64,000 bases of DNA from Aestuariimicrobium ganziense. Its GTDB lineage: Bacteria; Actinomycetota; Actinomycetes; Propionibacteriales; Propionibacteriaceae. The notes beneath the pieces were generated by a model. That model did not search any database. It was not told where the DNA came from and saw only the letters and a list, made by a program, of their open reading frames with translations. Within the stretch, counting starts at the first letter, position 1. Each line of letters opens with the position of its first letter. Where the stretch lies: assembly GCF_015352975.1 (NCBI RefSeq), contig NZ_JACYIZ010000005.1, forward strand, positions 124,001 to 188,000, written 5' to 3'. Position numbers and translations under genes: made by a program. Positions 1-8,821 of the stretch are shown piece after piece.

Positions 1-602
1 TGGTCGACGCCCTGGTGGTGGTACGAGACCACCGCGAGGTCGACCTCGCCCACGGCCTGGGCGAGCAGACCGCCCGGGGTCACCGAGACGGTGTGCGTCG
101 GCTGGTCGGGGGCGCCGCTCTGCCAGTGGGCCACCTCGCTGGGGCGGTCGGTGGGCAGGTCCTGGACCAGGGTGCCCCCGCCGGCCACGTTGACCAGCTG
201 GAAGCCCCGACAGATCGCCAGCACCGGGATGCCCCGTGACCGAGCCGCCTCGAGCAGTCGCAGGTCGTACGCGTCTCGCACCGGCAGGCTCTCACCACAC
301 TCGGGACGACGCTCCTGCCCGTAACGGGACGGGTCGATGTCCTGCCCGCCGGTGAGCACCAGGGCATCGACGCCCTCGAGCTGGTCGTCCACGATCGGGT
401 ACCGCTCGGGATCGAACAGCGGCAGCATCACCGGGACGCCCCCGGCGGCCAGCACAGCATCAACGTAGTCGGTCGAGACATTGGTGCGCGGCAACCCGGG
501 CAGGGGGCCGGAGAGCTCCTGCCCGGTGGTGGTCGAGATGGCGATACGGGGACCGGACGCCACGCGGGCGTCCCGACTGGTGGAACGTGTCACGTGACCC
601 AT
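1..602 (-). CDS. Class I glutamine amidotransferase-like gamma-glutamyl hydrolase (peptidase C26), partial
   Basis: The reverse strand reads a 200-residue N-terminal part of a C26 / gamma-glutamyl-gamma-aminobutyrate hydrolase (PuuD-like) protein whose C-terminus lies beyond base 1. Visible family features are the GGQDIDPSRYG segment, the nucleophile elbow AICRGFQLVNVAGGG with the catalytic Cys near residue 131, and the SYHHQGVD segment holding the catalytic His. Such enzymes cleave gamma-glutamyl amide bonds, typically gamma-glutamyl-GABA in putrescine breakdown; the substrate here is not shown. I place the start at the ATG at 602, with a GAGGGG about 14 bases upstream; an in-frame GTG at 593 is the alternative. 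No other putrescine-pathway gene is visible beside it. Confidence 0.85.
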   Translation of the reverse strand, partial: MGHVTRSTSRDARVASGPRIAISTTTGQELSGPLPGLPRTNVSTDYVDAVLAAGGVPVMLPLFDPERYPIVDDQLEGVDALVLTGGQDIDPSRYGQERRPECGESLPVRDAYDLRLLEAARSRGIPVLAICRGFQLVNVAGGGTLVQDLPTDRPSEVAHWQSGAPDQPTHTVSVTPGGLLAQAVGEVDLAVVSYHHQGVD

Positions 603-631
603 GTCACCGGAACCGGCCCCTCGACGCAACA

Positions 632-982
632 GTGACAGAGGTCACGCAGCTGGCTCGGCTGTGGCGTGCCGCAGTGGCTAGGGTTCTTTGGCGCGATCAC
701 CACGTGCAGGGCGTGGCTGCCCTGATCGCCCCCCTGGCGCTGCTGACGATGATGACGCAGGGAATGCCCTCGGACTCGTGGTTGGTGCGGTCGGTGCTGC
801 TGGCCTGAGTGTCGACCATCGCCACCTTGGTCGTACCGCAACTGGGCAGCCACCTGTGGTGGACCCACGACGCCTTCGCCGTGCTCGCCGCGCTGTCGGC
901 CGGGGTGGGGTTCGCACTCGTGGCCCGGTGGCGGGTTCCCCGAGCAGCCCAGCACCGCAGGCGCCACTCCGAGCCCAGCTGA
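632..982 (+). pseudogene. Small membrane protein gene interrupted by an in-frame TGA (doubtful)
   Basis: From GTG 632 one frame reads a plausible membrane protein with a hydrophobic segment (VAALIAPLALLTMMTQ), then hits TGA at 806-808. It continues in the same frame from GTG 809 through two more hydrophobic stretches (IATLVVPQLG and FAVLAALSAGVGFALVARW) to TGA 980-982. The two halves look like one three-helix protein with a nonsense mutation, or two ORFs joined by stop-restart (TGAGTG). No family is recognised. The gene lies head-to-head with the amidohydrolase and just upstream of the TSUP permease. Frame-specific hydrophobicity is the only support. Confidence 0.35.
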
Positions 983-1034
983 TTGCTGCGGACAGCACCG
1001 TCGCCACCACTGGCGACGTGCGAAGCTGTGGGGT

Positions 1035-1769
1035 GTGATCTGGGTCGCACTGGGGCTGGCAGCCCTCATCATCGGCATCTCCAAGACCTCCGTGGGAGGG
1101 CTGGCCGCGGTCTCGGTGGCGATCTTCGCGATGTACATGCCCACCAAGGAGTCCACGGCCGCCGTCCTGCTGCTGCTGATCCTCGGCGACGTCGTCGCGG
1201 TGCTGCGCTACCGAGCCCACGCCGACTGGAAGTTGCTGGTCAAGCTGCTGCCCTGGGTGCTGCCCGGTCTGGCGTTGGGTGCCTGGTTCATGTCCCAGGT
1301 GGACGACAGGACCCTGCGCCGGGTGATCGGTGTGCTGCTGCTGATCTCGCTGGCCGTGCAGTTCATCACGCTGTGGCGCCAGCGCGGTCGCACCGAGCCC
1401 AGCAAGGCAGCCGGGTCGCACGCGGCCGCCGGTGCCGCGGGCCTGGCGGCCGGGTTCACCACCATGACGGCGAACGCCGCCGGCCCGGTGATGACGCTGT
1501 ACCTGCTGGCCGCCAAGATCGACAAGATGAAGTTCGTCGGCACAGGGGCCTGGTACTTCCTGATCGTCAACCTCACCAAGGTGCCGTTCAGCGCCAGCCT
1601 CGGGCTGTTCACCTGGCCCACCGTGCGCACCGTGTTGATGCTGACCCCCGTGGTGCTGTTCGGCACGTGGGTCGGCATCAAGCTGCTCAAGGCGCTGCCC
1701 CAGCGGCTGTTCGAGAACCTGGCGATCTTCGGCTCGGTCGTCGCGGCGGTGAGTCTGCTCGTCCGCTGA
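1035..1769 (+). CDS. TSUP family (TauE/SafE-type) membrane transporter
   Basis: 244 residues, almost entirely hydrophobic, with about eight predicted membrane helices in two halves. The internal repeat typical of the TSUP/TauE-SafE family is visible: a first half starting GLAALIIGISKTSVGGLAAV and a second half starting AAGAAGLAAGFTTMTANAAG, both with the small-residue-rich turn of the family. TauE/SafE proteins export or import sulfonates, sulfite or other small anions; the substrate cannot be read from sequence. The start is GTG 1035 after a G-rich stretch. It ends 65 bases before the zinc importer, whose Zur-like box separates the two, so they are probably separate transcripts. Confidence 0.85.
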   Translation: MIWVALGLAALIIGISKTSVGGLAAVSVAIFAMYMPTKESTAAVLLLLILGDVVAVLRYRAHADWKLLVKLLPWVLPGLALGAWFMSQVDDRTLRRVIGVLLLISLAVQFITLWRQRGRTEPSKAAGSHAAAGAAGLAAGFTTMTANAAGPVMTLYLLAAKIDKMKFVGTGAWYFLIVNLTKVPFSASLGLFTWPTVRTVLMLTPVVLFGTWVGIKLLKALPQRLFENLAIFGSVVAAVSLLVR

Positions 1770-1799
1770 CCGCGAGTTTGCGCGGTGCCCATCCCTCAT

Positions 1800-1814
1800 T
1801 GATAATGGTTCTCA
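1800..1814 (+). promoter_or_regulatory. Zur-like operator upstream of the metal importer
   Basis: TGATAATGGTTCTCA is an imperfect 7-1-7 palindrome close to the Fur/Zur-family consensus TGAwAATGrTTwTCA. It lies 20 bases before the ATG of the binding-protein gene, and a GAGGGAAGG ribosome site follows it. Because the operon encodes a zinc-type importer, repression by Zur when zinc is plentiful is the natural inference. A manganese or iron Fur-family regulator cannot be excluded. Confidence 0.65.
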
Positions 1815-1834
1815 TTAGAGGGAAGGTTCACTTC

Positions 1835-2788
1835 ATGCTGACATCACGCCGCCACGTCCTGCTCGGGATCTCCGCCGCCGGCCTGGCCGCCCTGGCCGGG
1901 TGCTCCTCCGACGCAGGCAGCCCGTCCGGCACCCCGGGGGGACGAGTCCTCGTCCACACCACCGGACCGGTGTGGGCCGCCGTCGCCCGCGCCGTCGCCG
2001 GTGACGACGCCGAGGTCACCACCACCGACATCGGGCCCGACCAGGACCCGCACAGCTACGAGGCCTCCGCCCAGGACAAGCTGGCGTTCAGCAAGGCCGG
2101 ACTGATCCTGGTCAACGGCGGCCACTACGACGAGTGGGCCGAGAAGCTGGTCGACAGCCTCGACGCCGACAAGATCACCCTCGACGCCAAGGCCCTGTTC
2201 GACCAGGCGCACCACGACGACGATGACGACCACGGCGACGAGGGCGACCACGCCGGCCATGACCACGAGAACGAGCACGTCTTCACCTCGATCCCGACCG
2301 CGGTGGCCGTGGCGGCCGAACTCGCCAAGCGGCTCGGTGCCCTCGACCAGGCCCACGCCGCCGGGTACACCGAGCGCGCGGCCGGCTTCGCGTCCACGAT
2401 GACCACCATGCTCACGCAGGCCAAGGCCGAACTGGCCGCCCACCAGGGCGCGACGGTGGTCAGCACCGAGGCGGTCGCTGGTCTGCTGCTGGTCGACCTG
2501 GGCATCGACGACATCACCCCCGAGGCCTACGTCGAGCAGTCCGAGACCTCCGACGGCCCATCGGTGGCAGTGCTCGAAGAGACCCGCAAGCTGTTGGTCG
2601 ACGGCAAGGCCAAGGCGCTGCTGGTCAACGCCCAGACCGTCGACGAGGCCAGCCGCACCCTGCAGCGGGCCGCCGACCAGGCCGGGCTGCCGACCGTCGA
2701 GGTGCACGAGACCATGCCCGAAGGCGTCGACTCCTACGATGCCTACATGCGGCTGCACATCGACGCGCTCACCAAGGCCCTGGCGTGA
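1835..2788 (+). CDS. znuA: Zinc/manganese ABC transporter substrate-binding lipoprotein (ZnuA-like)
   Basis: 317 residues of cluster 9 (A-1) metal-binding protein. The N-terminus is a lipoprotein signal with twin arginines (SRRHVLLG) and the lipobox LAALAGC, putting the lipidated Cys at 23. Metal-site motifs are DPHSYE (His 73) and the EHVFTSIP segment (His 148). Between them, residues 126-148 form a loop of His, Asp and Glu, the hallmark of zinc-type rather than manganese-type binding proteins. It should capture zinc outside the membrane and pass it to the permease encoded downstream. Start at ATG 1835 after GAGGGAAGG. It overlaps the next gene by 4 bases (GTGA). No frame damage. Confidence 0.9.
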   Translation: MLTSRRHVLLGISAAGLAALAGCSSDAGSPSGTPGGRVLVHTTGPVWAAVARAVAGDDAEVTTTDIGPDQDPHSYEASAQDKLAFSKAGLILVNGGHYDEWAEKLVDSLDADKITLDAKALFDQAHHDDDDDHGDEGDHAGHDHENEHVFTSIPTAVAVAAELAKRLGALDQAHAAGYTERAAGFASTMTTMLTQAKAELAAHQGATVVSTEAVAGLLLVDLGIDDITPEAYVEQSETSDGPSVAVLEETRKLLVDGKAKALLVNAQTVDEASRTLQRAADQAGLPTVEVHETMPEGVDSYDAYMRLHIDALTKALA

Positions 2789-3618
2789 CCACCAGCGCGA
2801 CCCGCACGCCGGCGATCTGCCTCGAGGACGCCTGTGTCGCCTTCGGCCAGCGTCGGCTGTGGGACCACCTCGACATCGACATCGAACCCGGCGAGTTCGT
2901 CGCCGTGCTCGGACCGAACGGAGCCGGCAAGACCACGCTGCTGCGGGTGCTGCTGGGCCAGGTCGACCTGGCCCACGGCCAGGCCCGGATCGGCGGGGTC
3001 CCGGTCAGTCGCGGTTCGCGACTCATCGGCTACGTGCCGCAGCAGAAGTCGCTCGACCACCGGGCCACCCTGCGCGGACGAGACCTGGTCGCCCTCGGCC
3101 TCGACGGCGACCGGTGGGGACCCCCGTGGCCCAGCCGTGAGCAGCGACGCCAGGTCGACGCCGCGCTGGAACAGGTGGGGGCCACGGCCTACGCCGATGC
3201 CCCGCTGTCGATGCTGTCGGGTGGTGAGCAGCAGCGCCTGCGGATCGCTCAGGCCCTGGTCCGTCGTCCGACCGTGCTGCTGTGCGACGAGCCGCTGCTC
3301 AGCCTCGACCTGCACCAGCAGCGCACCGTCACCGAGCTGATCGATCGCACCCGTCGTGAACTCGACATCGCGGTGGTCTTCGTCACCCACGAGATCAACC
3401 CGATCCTGTCGGCGGTCGACCGGGTCATCCACTTCGCTGCCGGCAAGGCGCTGGTCGGCACCCCCGACGAGGTGATGACCACCGAGTCGCTGACCGAGCT
3501 GTACGGGTCGCCGGTCGAGGTGATCCGCCACCAGAACCGGATCATCGTCGTCGGCGCCGACGAGGTCACCGGCCACGCCCACCACCCGCACGACCACGAC
3601 GACGAGGATGCGGCGTGA
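2785..3618 (+). CDS. znuC: Zinc ABC transporter ATP-binding protein (ZnuC-like) with His-rich tail
   Basis: 277 residues. ABC ATPase motifs appear in order: Walker A GPNGAGKTT (about 43-51), Q-loop in YVPQQKS, signature LSGGEQQRL, Walker B VLLCDEPLLSLD and the switch His in VFVTHE. The protein powers zinc uptake with the permease that starts 4 bases before its stop. The last 15 or so residues are unusual for an ATPase subunit: a His/Asp stretch (HAHHPHDHDDEDAA) that could bind metal in the cytoplasm. The start is GTG 2785, overlapping the znuA stop, so translation is probably coupled. Confidence 0.92.
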   Translation: MTTSATRTPAICLEDACVAFGQRRLWDHLDIDIEPGEFVAVLGPNGAGKTTLLRVLLGQVDLAHGQARIGGVPVSRGSRLIGYVPQQKSLDHRATLRGRDLVALGLDGDRWGPPWPSREQRRQVDAALEQVGATAYADAPLSMLSGGEQQRLRIAQALVRRPTVLLCDEPLLSLDLHQQRTVTELIDRTRRELDIAVVFVTHEINPILSAVDRVIHFAAGKALVGTPDEVMTTESLTELYGSPVEVIRHQNRIIVVGADEVTGHAHHPHDHDDEDAA

Positions 3619-4469
3619 GCTTCGACACGGTCATCAACTTCCACAACTTCGCCGAGCTGCTGCCCCTGGTCACCGGCTCGCTCACCGCAGGCCTGATCCT
3701 GGGCATCCTGGCCGGGGTCATCGGGCCGATGATCCACGCCCGCGACCTGGCCTTCGCCGTGCACGGCACCTCCGAGATCTCGTTCGCCGGTGCGGCCGCT
3801 GCTCTGCTGCTGGGCTGGAACGTCGCTGGCGGCGCGATCGGCGGATCGCTGCTGGCCGCGATCGTGCTGGGCCTGTTGGGGGTGCGCGCCCGTGACCGGA
3901 ACGCCACCATTGCCATCCTGCTGCCCTTCGGCCTGGGCCTCGGGGTGCTCTTCCTGGCGCTGTACAAGGGGCGATCGGCCAACAAGTTCGGCCTGCTCAC
4001 CGGCCAGATCGTGGCGGTCGAGCAGGCCCAGGTGGTCACCCTGTCGGTGGTCGCGGTGATCGTCGCGACAGCCCTGGCGGTGATGTGGCGTCCATTGTGG
4101 TTCGCCTCGGTCGACCCCGAGGTCGCCATCGCCCGCGGCGTGCCCGTGCGGCAGCTCTCGATCGCCTTCATGGTGGTGCTCGGTCTGGTCACCGCCATGG
4201 CGGTGCAACTGGTCGGGGCGCTGCTGGTGCTGTCGTTGCTGATCACCCCCACGGCCGCGGCCGCCCGGGTGAGCGTACGTCCCCTGGCGCTGTCGGCGCT
4301 GTCGGTGCTGTTCGCGGTGGTGAGCGCGGTCGGCGGCATCCTGCTCTCACTGGGCCCGGGCCTTCCGGTCAGCCCCTACGTGACCACCATCTCGTTCACG
4401 ATCTACCTGGTCTGCGTCGCGCTCGGACGACTGCGCGCCCGCCGCGGCTGGAACGTGCGCAGGGCCTGA
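3615..4469 (+). CDS. znuB: Zinc ABC transporter permease (ZnuB-like)
   Basis: 284 residues with eight to nine hydrophobic segments, matching the ABC-3 (ZnuB/MntB) metal permease family in length and pattern. Typical pieces include the HGTSEISFAGAAAALLLG segment early on and the later LVGALLVLSLLITPTAAAARV segment, the family's conserved region. It forms the channel of the zinc importer. The start is GTG 3615, overlapping the ATPase gene by 4 bases. This is the last gene of the clear importer operon; a 45-base gap follows before the next start. Confidence 0.9.
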   Translation: MSFDTVINFHNFAELLPLVTGSLTAGLILGILAGVIGPMIHARDLAFAVHGTSEISFAGAAAALLLGWNVAGGAIGGSLLAAIVLGLLGVRARDRNATIAILLPFGLGLGVLFLALYKGRSANKFGLLTGQIVAVEQAQVVTLSVVAVIVATALAVMWRPLWFASVDPEVAIARGVPVRQLSIAFMVVLGLVTAMAVQLVGALLVLSLLITPTAAAARVSVRPLALSALSVLFAVVSAVGGILLSLGPGLPVSPYVTTISFTIYLVCVALGRLRARRGWNVRRA

Positions 4470-4514
4470 GCGCACGCCGTCCTCCCGAACGACGATCGGT
4501 GCAAGACTGGCGCC

Positions 4515-5705
4515 GTGGACGAGACCCTGCACCCGACCCTCGTCCCGGCCGACGGTGGACCCGATCGCGTGCAACTGCTCGTACGGGTCGGACGAGCCGA
4601 CGAGACCGCCGCCACCAGCGGTTGCCTCGAGGCAGTCATCGCGGCGGCTGTCGAGCACGCGGCAGCGGCCCACCCCGACCTGCAGATCGGCGCGCTGGTG
4701 TCGTCCACCGTCAGCTCGGTCACGCTGAGTGCTCCCCATGACGACCCGGACCGGGCCGACCCCAGCACCCTGTGGCAAGGGCTGAGCACCGTGATGGAGC
4801 ACCTGGCCGACCCCGACCTCGGTGACGACCCCCGACGCTGGCACCACGGTGCCGACCGAGACCCACGCAACCTCGCCCGCCTGCACCGCCACGGCCTGCG
4901 CGGATCGGGCCTGGCCGTGGCGCCCAGTTGGGGGCTGCTCGCCGACCAACCCGAACTCAGCCAGCTGGCCCGCCACTTCACCACCGCCAACGCCCGGCTG
5001 CTGGCCACCACCACCCCACCCCCGGGTTGGGCACCACCCTGGCTGACCGGCGAACCCGTGGGACCCGTGGCCACCGAAGTCGTCACCAGGGCCGACGACG
5101 CCCACCCCACCGACTACCACGTGGTGGTCTCGGTGCTGGTCAGCGGGTGGGGCATGGCCCAGGTCCTCGCCCGCACGATGGCCACAGCCCTCAACCAGCA
5201 GCTGATCGAGCTGGGTCACGACCTGGACGTCGAGTCCGACTGCAGCCACGTCAGCCCTGACCGGCAGCTGGTCGTCCTCAGCATCCACGTCACCGGACTG
5301 GACGACCAGACCCGTGACGACCTGGCCGACGCGATCACCGAGCAACTGGGGTCACTGGGCGAGTCCGAGGGCCTGCACACCGGCGCCAGGGCAGCGATGG
5401 ATGCGATCCACCGCGAATGGCTCGGCCACGACCCTCAGATGCGCGCCTCGCTCACCGCGGCCGCAGAGATCAGCGGCGACGGCATGGAGTTGCCCGACAC
5501 GTCGGTGCGGCCTCGCCGCACCCGGCCAGCGAGGCACGACCATCGACCTGCAACTGCCTTCGGCGTACTCGGTGAGCTGCGTGCCGTTCGGCGTTGGCGG
5601 CGCATCGCCGGACGACGCCACGAGGCCTCGATGACTGCGCGGCGCTCGCGCCGCGAGCGACTGCTCCCCCCCATGCCCACCCCCACGCCCGAGGTGCACC
5701 CATGA
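4515..5705 (+). CDS. Uncharacterised protein with possible M16 (insulinase)-like fold, no zinc motif
   Basis: 396 residues, GTG start 45 bases after znuB; a possible -10 (AAGACT) sits 6 bases before the start. I do not recognise a firm family. The first 100 residues ([16 protein letters not shown], a helix where M16 peptidases carry HxxEH, then [12 protein letters not shown]) and the later beta-helix units around [15 protein letters not shown] recall the pitrilysin half-domain. The metal motif HxxEH is absent, so a peptidase activity is unlikely. The C-terminal 60 residues are Arg/Pro-rich and look disordered. Its stop overlaps the ATG of the fucosidase gene (ATGA), so those two are probably co-translated. 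The M16 resemblance is my inference. Confidence 0.6.
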   Translation: MDETLHPTLVPADGGPDRVQLLVRVGRADETAATSGCLEAVIAAAVEHAAAAHPDLQIGALVSSTVSSVTLSAPHDDPDRADPSTLWQGLSTVMEHLADPDLGDDPRRWHHGADRDPRNLARLHRHGLRGSGLAVAPSWGLLADQPELSQLARHFTTANARLLATTTPPPGWAPPWLTGEPVGPVATEVVTRADDAHPTDYHVVVSVLVSGWGMAQVLARTMATALNQQLIELGHDLDVESDCSHVSPDRQLVVLSIHVTGLDDQTRDDLADAITEQLGSLGESEGLHTGARAAMDAIHREWLGHDPQMRASLTAAAEISGDGMELPDTSVRPRRTRPARHDHRPATAFGVLGELRAVRRWRRIAGRRHEASMTARRSRRERLLPPMPTPTPEVHP

Positions 5706-7798
5706 CCGATCTCGTCCTGCACTACGACCGACCGGCGACCGACTGGGCGTCGGAGTGCCTGCCGATCGGCAACGGGCGCCTCGGCGCCATGCTGTACGGC
5801 GGGCTCGACGCCGACCGGGCGCAACTCAACGAGCTGAGCCTGTGGCGTGGCATCCGCAACTACGACAACGCGATGATGGGCGATGACGAGCGGGCCTCGT
5901 CCTTCGGTGACGACGGCTTCGGTTCGTACCAGAACCTGGGCTGGCTGGAGGTGCGCTTCGACCAGCCCCGGCCGGGCGATGGCTACCGCCGTGCACTCGA
6001 CCTGCGCACCGGACGACACGTCGTCACCGACGGTCCGGACCACGACCGCCTGGTGCGCACCGCCCATGCCTGCCCAGAGCCCGACGTGTTGCTGTTCGAG
6101 TACCGCAGCACCAGCCCGCTGTCGGGCACGATCACCCTGCGCTCGGCCCACAACGCCCCCACCGAGGCCCGGTCCGACCGCGAACTGCTCTTCCGAGGCG
6201 CCCTGGCCAACGACATGCAGTTCGCCGCCAGCCTGCAGGTGGTGGCCGGCGATGCGCGACTGCAGGCGAGTGACGACGCGCTGCGCTTCGACGGCGCCAC
6301 CCACCTCGTCCTCGCACTGGACGCCCGTACCGACCACGTGCTGGACGCGACGGCGAACTGGCGTGGCACCGACCCCCTCACCCGTCTGGCGGAGGCAGCC
6401 GCCGCCCTGGACGACCTGGACGTCGACCAGGCCCAGCGTCGTGCCGAAGCCCACCTGACCGAGATCATCGACCGCTGCCGGATGTGGTGGGGCGACAGCC
6501 CTGACCAGCTGCGCACCCTGCCCACCGACCAACGCCTCGAGCACTACCAGGCCGGGGGTGACGACCCCGAACTCGAGCAGGTCTTCTTCCAGTACGGTCG
6601 CTACCTGCTCGCCTCGGCCTCACGACCCGGAGGGCTCCCGGCCACCCTGCAGGGGCTGTGGAACGACTCTCTCGAGCCCGCCTGGGGATGCGACTACCAC
6701 AGCAACATCAACATCCAGATGAACTACTGGGGCGCGCTGCCGACAGGGCTGGTAGAGCAGCAGATGCCGCTGTTCGACTGGGTCGAGCAGATGGCGGTGC
6801 CGTGCCGGGTCGCCACCCGAGCCGCCTTCGGGGACGAGACGCGCGGCTGGACCACCCGCACCGGCATGAGCGCGATCGGCGGCCACGTCTGGGAGTGGAA
6901 CCTCACCGGCGCGGCCTGGCTCGCCCAGCACTTCCACGAGCACTGGGCCTTCACGGGCAACCTCGACTTCCTGCGCGAGCGGACGCTGCCGCTGCTGCTC
7001 GACCTGACCGAGTTCTGGCAGGACCGGCTCACCGCCGACGACCAGGGGCGGCTGGTGGTCATCGACGGCTGGTCACCCGAGCACGGCCCCCGCGTGAACG
7101 GGGTCAGCTACGACCAGCAGATCGTCTGGGACCTGTTCACCAACCTGCTCGAGGCCTGCGAGGCGCTCGGGGTCGAGCCGCCCCAGGGCTACCGGGAGTT
7201 GCGTGACCGGCTGCTGGGCCCACAGGTCGGCAGCTGGGGACAGCTGCAGGAGTGGGTCAGCGACCGCGACGACCCCGACGACGAGCACCGCCACACCTCT
7301 CACCTGTTCGCCGTACACCCCGGACGACAGGTCACCCGGCGTCGCACGCCAGAACTGGCGCAGGCGGCGCTGGTGTCGCTCAAGGCCAGATGTGGCGAAC
7401 CCCCGAGCCGCGCCGGTGATGCCGACGCCTACCGCCACGACCAGGTGGTCGGCGACTCACGACGGTCATGGACGTGGCCCTGGCGGATGGCGCTGTTCGC
7501 CCGTCTGGGCGACGGCGCCCGGGCGGCCCAGATGCTGCGCGGCCTGCTCACTCACAACACCATGCCCAACCTGTTCACCACCCACCCGCCGATGCAGCAC
7601 GACGGCAACTTCGGCATCGTTGCCGCGGTGGCTGAGTGCCTGCTGCAGAGCCATGACGGCGAGGTCGAGGTGTTGCCCGCGCTGCCACCGCACTGGCGCG
7701 AGGGGTCGTTCGACGGCCTGCGAGCCCGGGGTGGGCACGTGGTCTCGTGCCGCTGGCGTGACGGTCAGGTGGTCGAGGTCAGCGGGCTTCCCGGCTGA
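5702..7798 (+). CDS. Glycoside hydrolase family 95 (alpha-L-fucosidase-like)
   Basis: 698 residues with GH95 landmarks in order: [16 protein letters not shown] near the N-terminus, [18 protein letters not shown] followed by [10 protein letters not shown] of the catalytic barrel, [40 protein letters not shown] and [20 protein letters not shown]. Family members hydrolyse alpha-1,2-fucosyl or related galactosyl linkages by inversion, with two Asn and Glu/Asp residues in the barrel. No signal peptide is visible, so the enzyme should act in the cytoplasm on imported oligosaccharides. No sugar importer lies beside it. It overlaps the upstream gene by 4 bases and its last 20 bases overlap the convergent hydrolase gene. 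Confidence 0.88.
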   Translation: MTDLVLHYDRPATDWASECLPIGNGRLGAMLYGGLDADRAQLNELSLWRGIRNYDNAMMGDDERASSFGDDGFGSYQNLGWLEVRFDQPRPGDGYRRALDLRTGRHVVTDGPDHDRLVRTAHACPEPDVLLFEYRSTSPLSGTITLRSAHNAPTEARSDRELLFRGALANDMQFAASLQVVAGDARLQASDDALRFDGATHLVLALDARTDHVLDATANWRGTDPLTRLAEAAAALDDLDVDQAQRRAEAHLTEIIDRCRMWWGDSPDQLRTLPTDQRLEHYQAGGDDPELEQVFFQYGRYLLASASRPGGLPATLQGLWNDSLEPAWGCDYHSNINIQMNYWGALPTGLVEQQMPLFDWVEQMAVPCRVATRAAFGDETRGWTTRTGMSAIGGHVWEWNLTGAAWLAQHFHEHWAFTGNLDFLRERTLPLLLDLTEFWQDRLTADDQGRLVVIDGWSPEHGPRVNGVSYDQQIVWDLFTNLLEACEALGVEPPQGYRELRDRLLGPQVGSWGQLQEWVSDRDDPDDEHRHTSHLFAVHPGRQVTRRRTPELAQAALVSLKARCGEPPSRAGDADAYRHDQVVGDSRRSWTWPWRMALFARLGDGARAAQMLRGLLTHNTMPNLFTTHPPMQHDGNFGIVAAVAECLLQSHDGEVEVLPALPPHWREGSFDGLRARGGHVVSCRWRDGQVVEVSGLPG

Positions 7799-8741
7799 GC
7801 CGCGGCTCGAGCCAGGCCAGCAGGTCGGCGACCACCTCGTCGCGGTTGGTCTCGTTGAAGACCTCGTGACGGGCCTCGTCGTAGACCTTGACGGTCACGT
7901 CGTCCAGACCGATTTCGCGATACAGCTCACCGATCTGTTCGGGTGCCCGACCCGCGCGGCCGACCGGGTCGTGGGAGCCACCGATCACCAACACCGGCAG
8001 GCTCCTGGGGGTCCTGGCCGCCAGCTCGATGGAGTTGACCCGTCGGGTGGCCGCGATCATCGCATCGAAGAAGCTGTTGCTGCACACGAACCCGCACCAT
8101 GGGTCGGCGACGTAGGCGTCGACGACCGCCTCGTCACGGGTCAGCCAGTCGAACTCGGTGCGCACGGGCTTGAAGGCAGAGTTGTAGCTGCCGAAGGTGA
8201 GCCGGTCGAGCAGCCGGCTGGGACGACTGCCTCCCAGCACCCGGCGCTGTCCGCGGGCGATCAGGCGTCCCACGCCACCGATCACGCCCGGATCCCCGAC
8301 CACTCCAGAGAGCACCAGCAGGTCGACCAGGCCGGGGTGGGTGGTGACCAGGTCGCGGGCCAGCAGGGAGCCGAAGGAGTGCCCCAGCAGCACCACCGGC
8401 AGACCCGGGTGCAGGTAGCGGACGTGCTTGACAACCGCGGCCAGGTCTTCGCGCACCAGGCGCCAACTGTCCCGCGAGGCGATGTGCCCGGCCTTGTCGA
8501 GCGTGCCCGCGGTGCGCTTGTGGCCGCGGTGGTCGGCTCCGTAGACGGCGAACCCGGCCTTGACCAGGTCTGCGGCCAGCGGTGCATAGCGCTCGGTGTG
8601 CTCGGCCATGCCGTGCGAGATCACCAGGACGGCGCGGGGCTCGGCCTCGGGCAGCCAGCTGTGGCCGCCGAGGGTGATGCCATTGGTGGCGAGGTCGAAC
8701 GTCGTGGGCTTCACCTCGCCGAGTCTAGACAGCCCCGCCAT
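7779..8741 (-). CDS. Alpha/beta hydrolase, monoacylglycerol lipase / lysophospholipase-like
   Basis: 320 residues. The oxyanion segment is [15 protein letters not shown], the nucleophile elbow [11 protein letters not shown] carries the catalytic Ser, the acid lies near GGSHDPVG, and the catalytic His in [10 protein letters not shown]. This set (HGxxEH, ADHRGH, GHSFGS) is typical of the lysophospholipase / monoglyceride lipase branch of serine hydrolases. Start chosen at ATG 8741; the open frame extends to 8819 but would run into the ribosome site of divergent trpB. There is no signal peptide, so cytoplasmic acylglycerol or ester hydrolysis is expected. It is convergent with the fucosidase gene, overlapping it by 20 bases. 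Confidence 0.85.
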   Translation of the reverse strand: MAGLSRLGEVKPTTFDLATNGITLGGHSWLPEAEPRAVLVISHGMAEHTERYAPLAADLVKAGFAVYGADHRGHKRTAGTLDKAGHIASRDSWRLVREDLAAVVKHVRYLHPGLPVVLLGHSFGSLLARDLVTTHPGLVDLLVLSGVVGDPGVIGGVGRLIARGQRRVLGGSRPSRLLDRLTFGSYNSAFKPVRTEFDWLTRDEAVVDAYVADPWCGFVCSNSFFDAMIAATRRVNSIELAARTPRSLPVLVIGGSHDPVGRAGRAPEQIGELYREIGLDDVTVKVYDEARHEVFNETNRDEVVADLLAWLEPRLSREAR

Positions 8742-8821
8742 GGCGTGGGCGGTGTGCCAGCGTGCGGCCCGGGGCGGTAGTTTCACCTGCGAGCACACCC
8801 TTTCCAGGAGACGAACCACCC

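Noticed and set aside
678..1799. Long reverse-strand open frame over the TSUP gene
   Set aside because: Composed of Arg/Gln/His-rich low-plausibility sequence; a shadow of the high-GC TSUP gene on the other strand.
983..1834. Upstream extension of the metal-binding protein frame
   Set aside because: The 280 extra residues overlap the TSUP gene and are Arg/Ala-rich noise; the signal peptide and ribosome site fix the start at 1835.
7203..8780. 525-residue plus-strand frame across the fucosidase end and hydrolase gene
   Set aside because: Runs antisense to the hydrolase and out of frame with the fucosidase; no domain.
8742..8821. Possible Trp leader/attenuator before trpB
   Set aside because: No short Trp-rich ORF or alternative hairpins; only a normal ribosome site.
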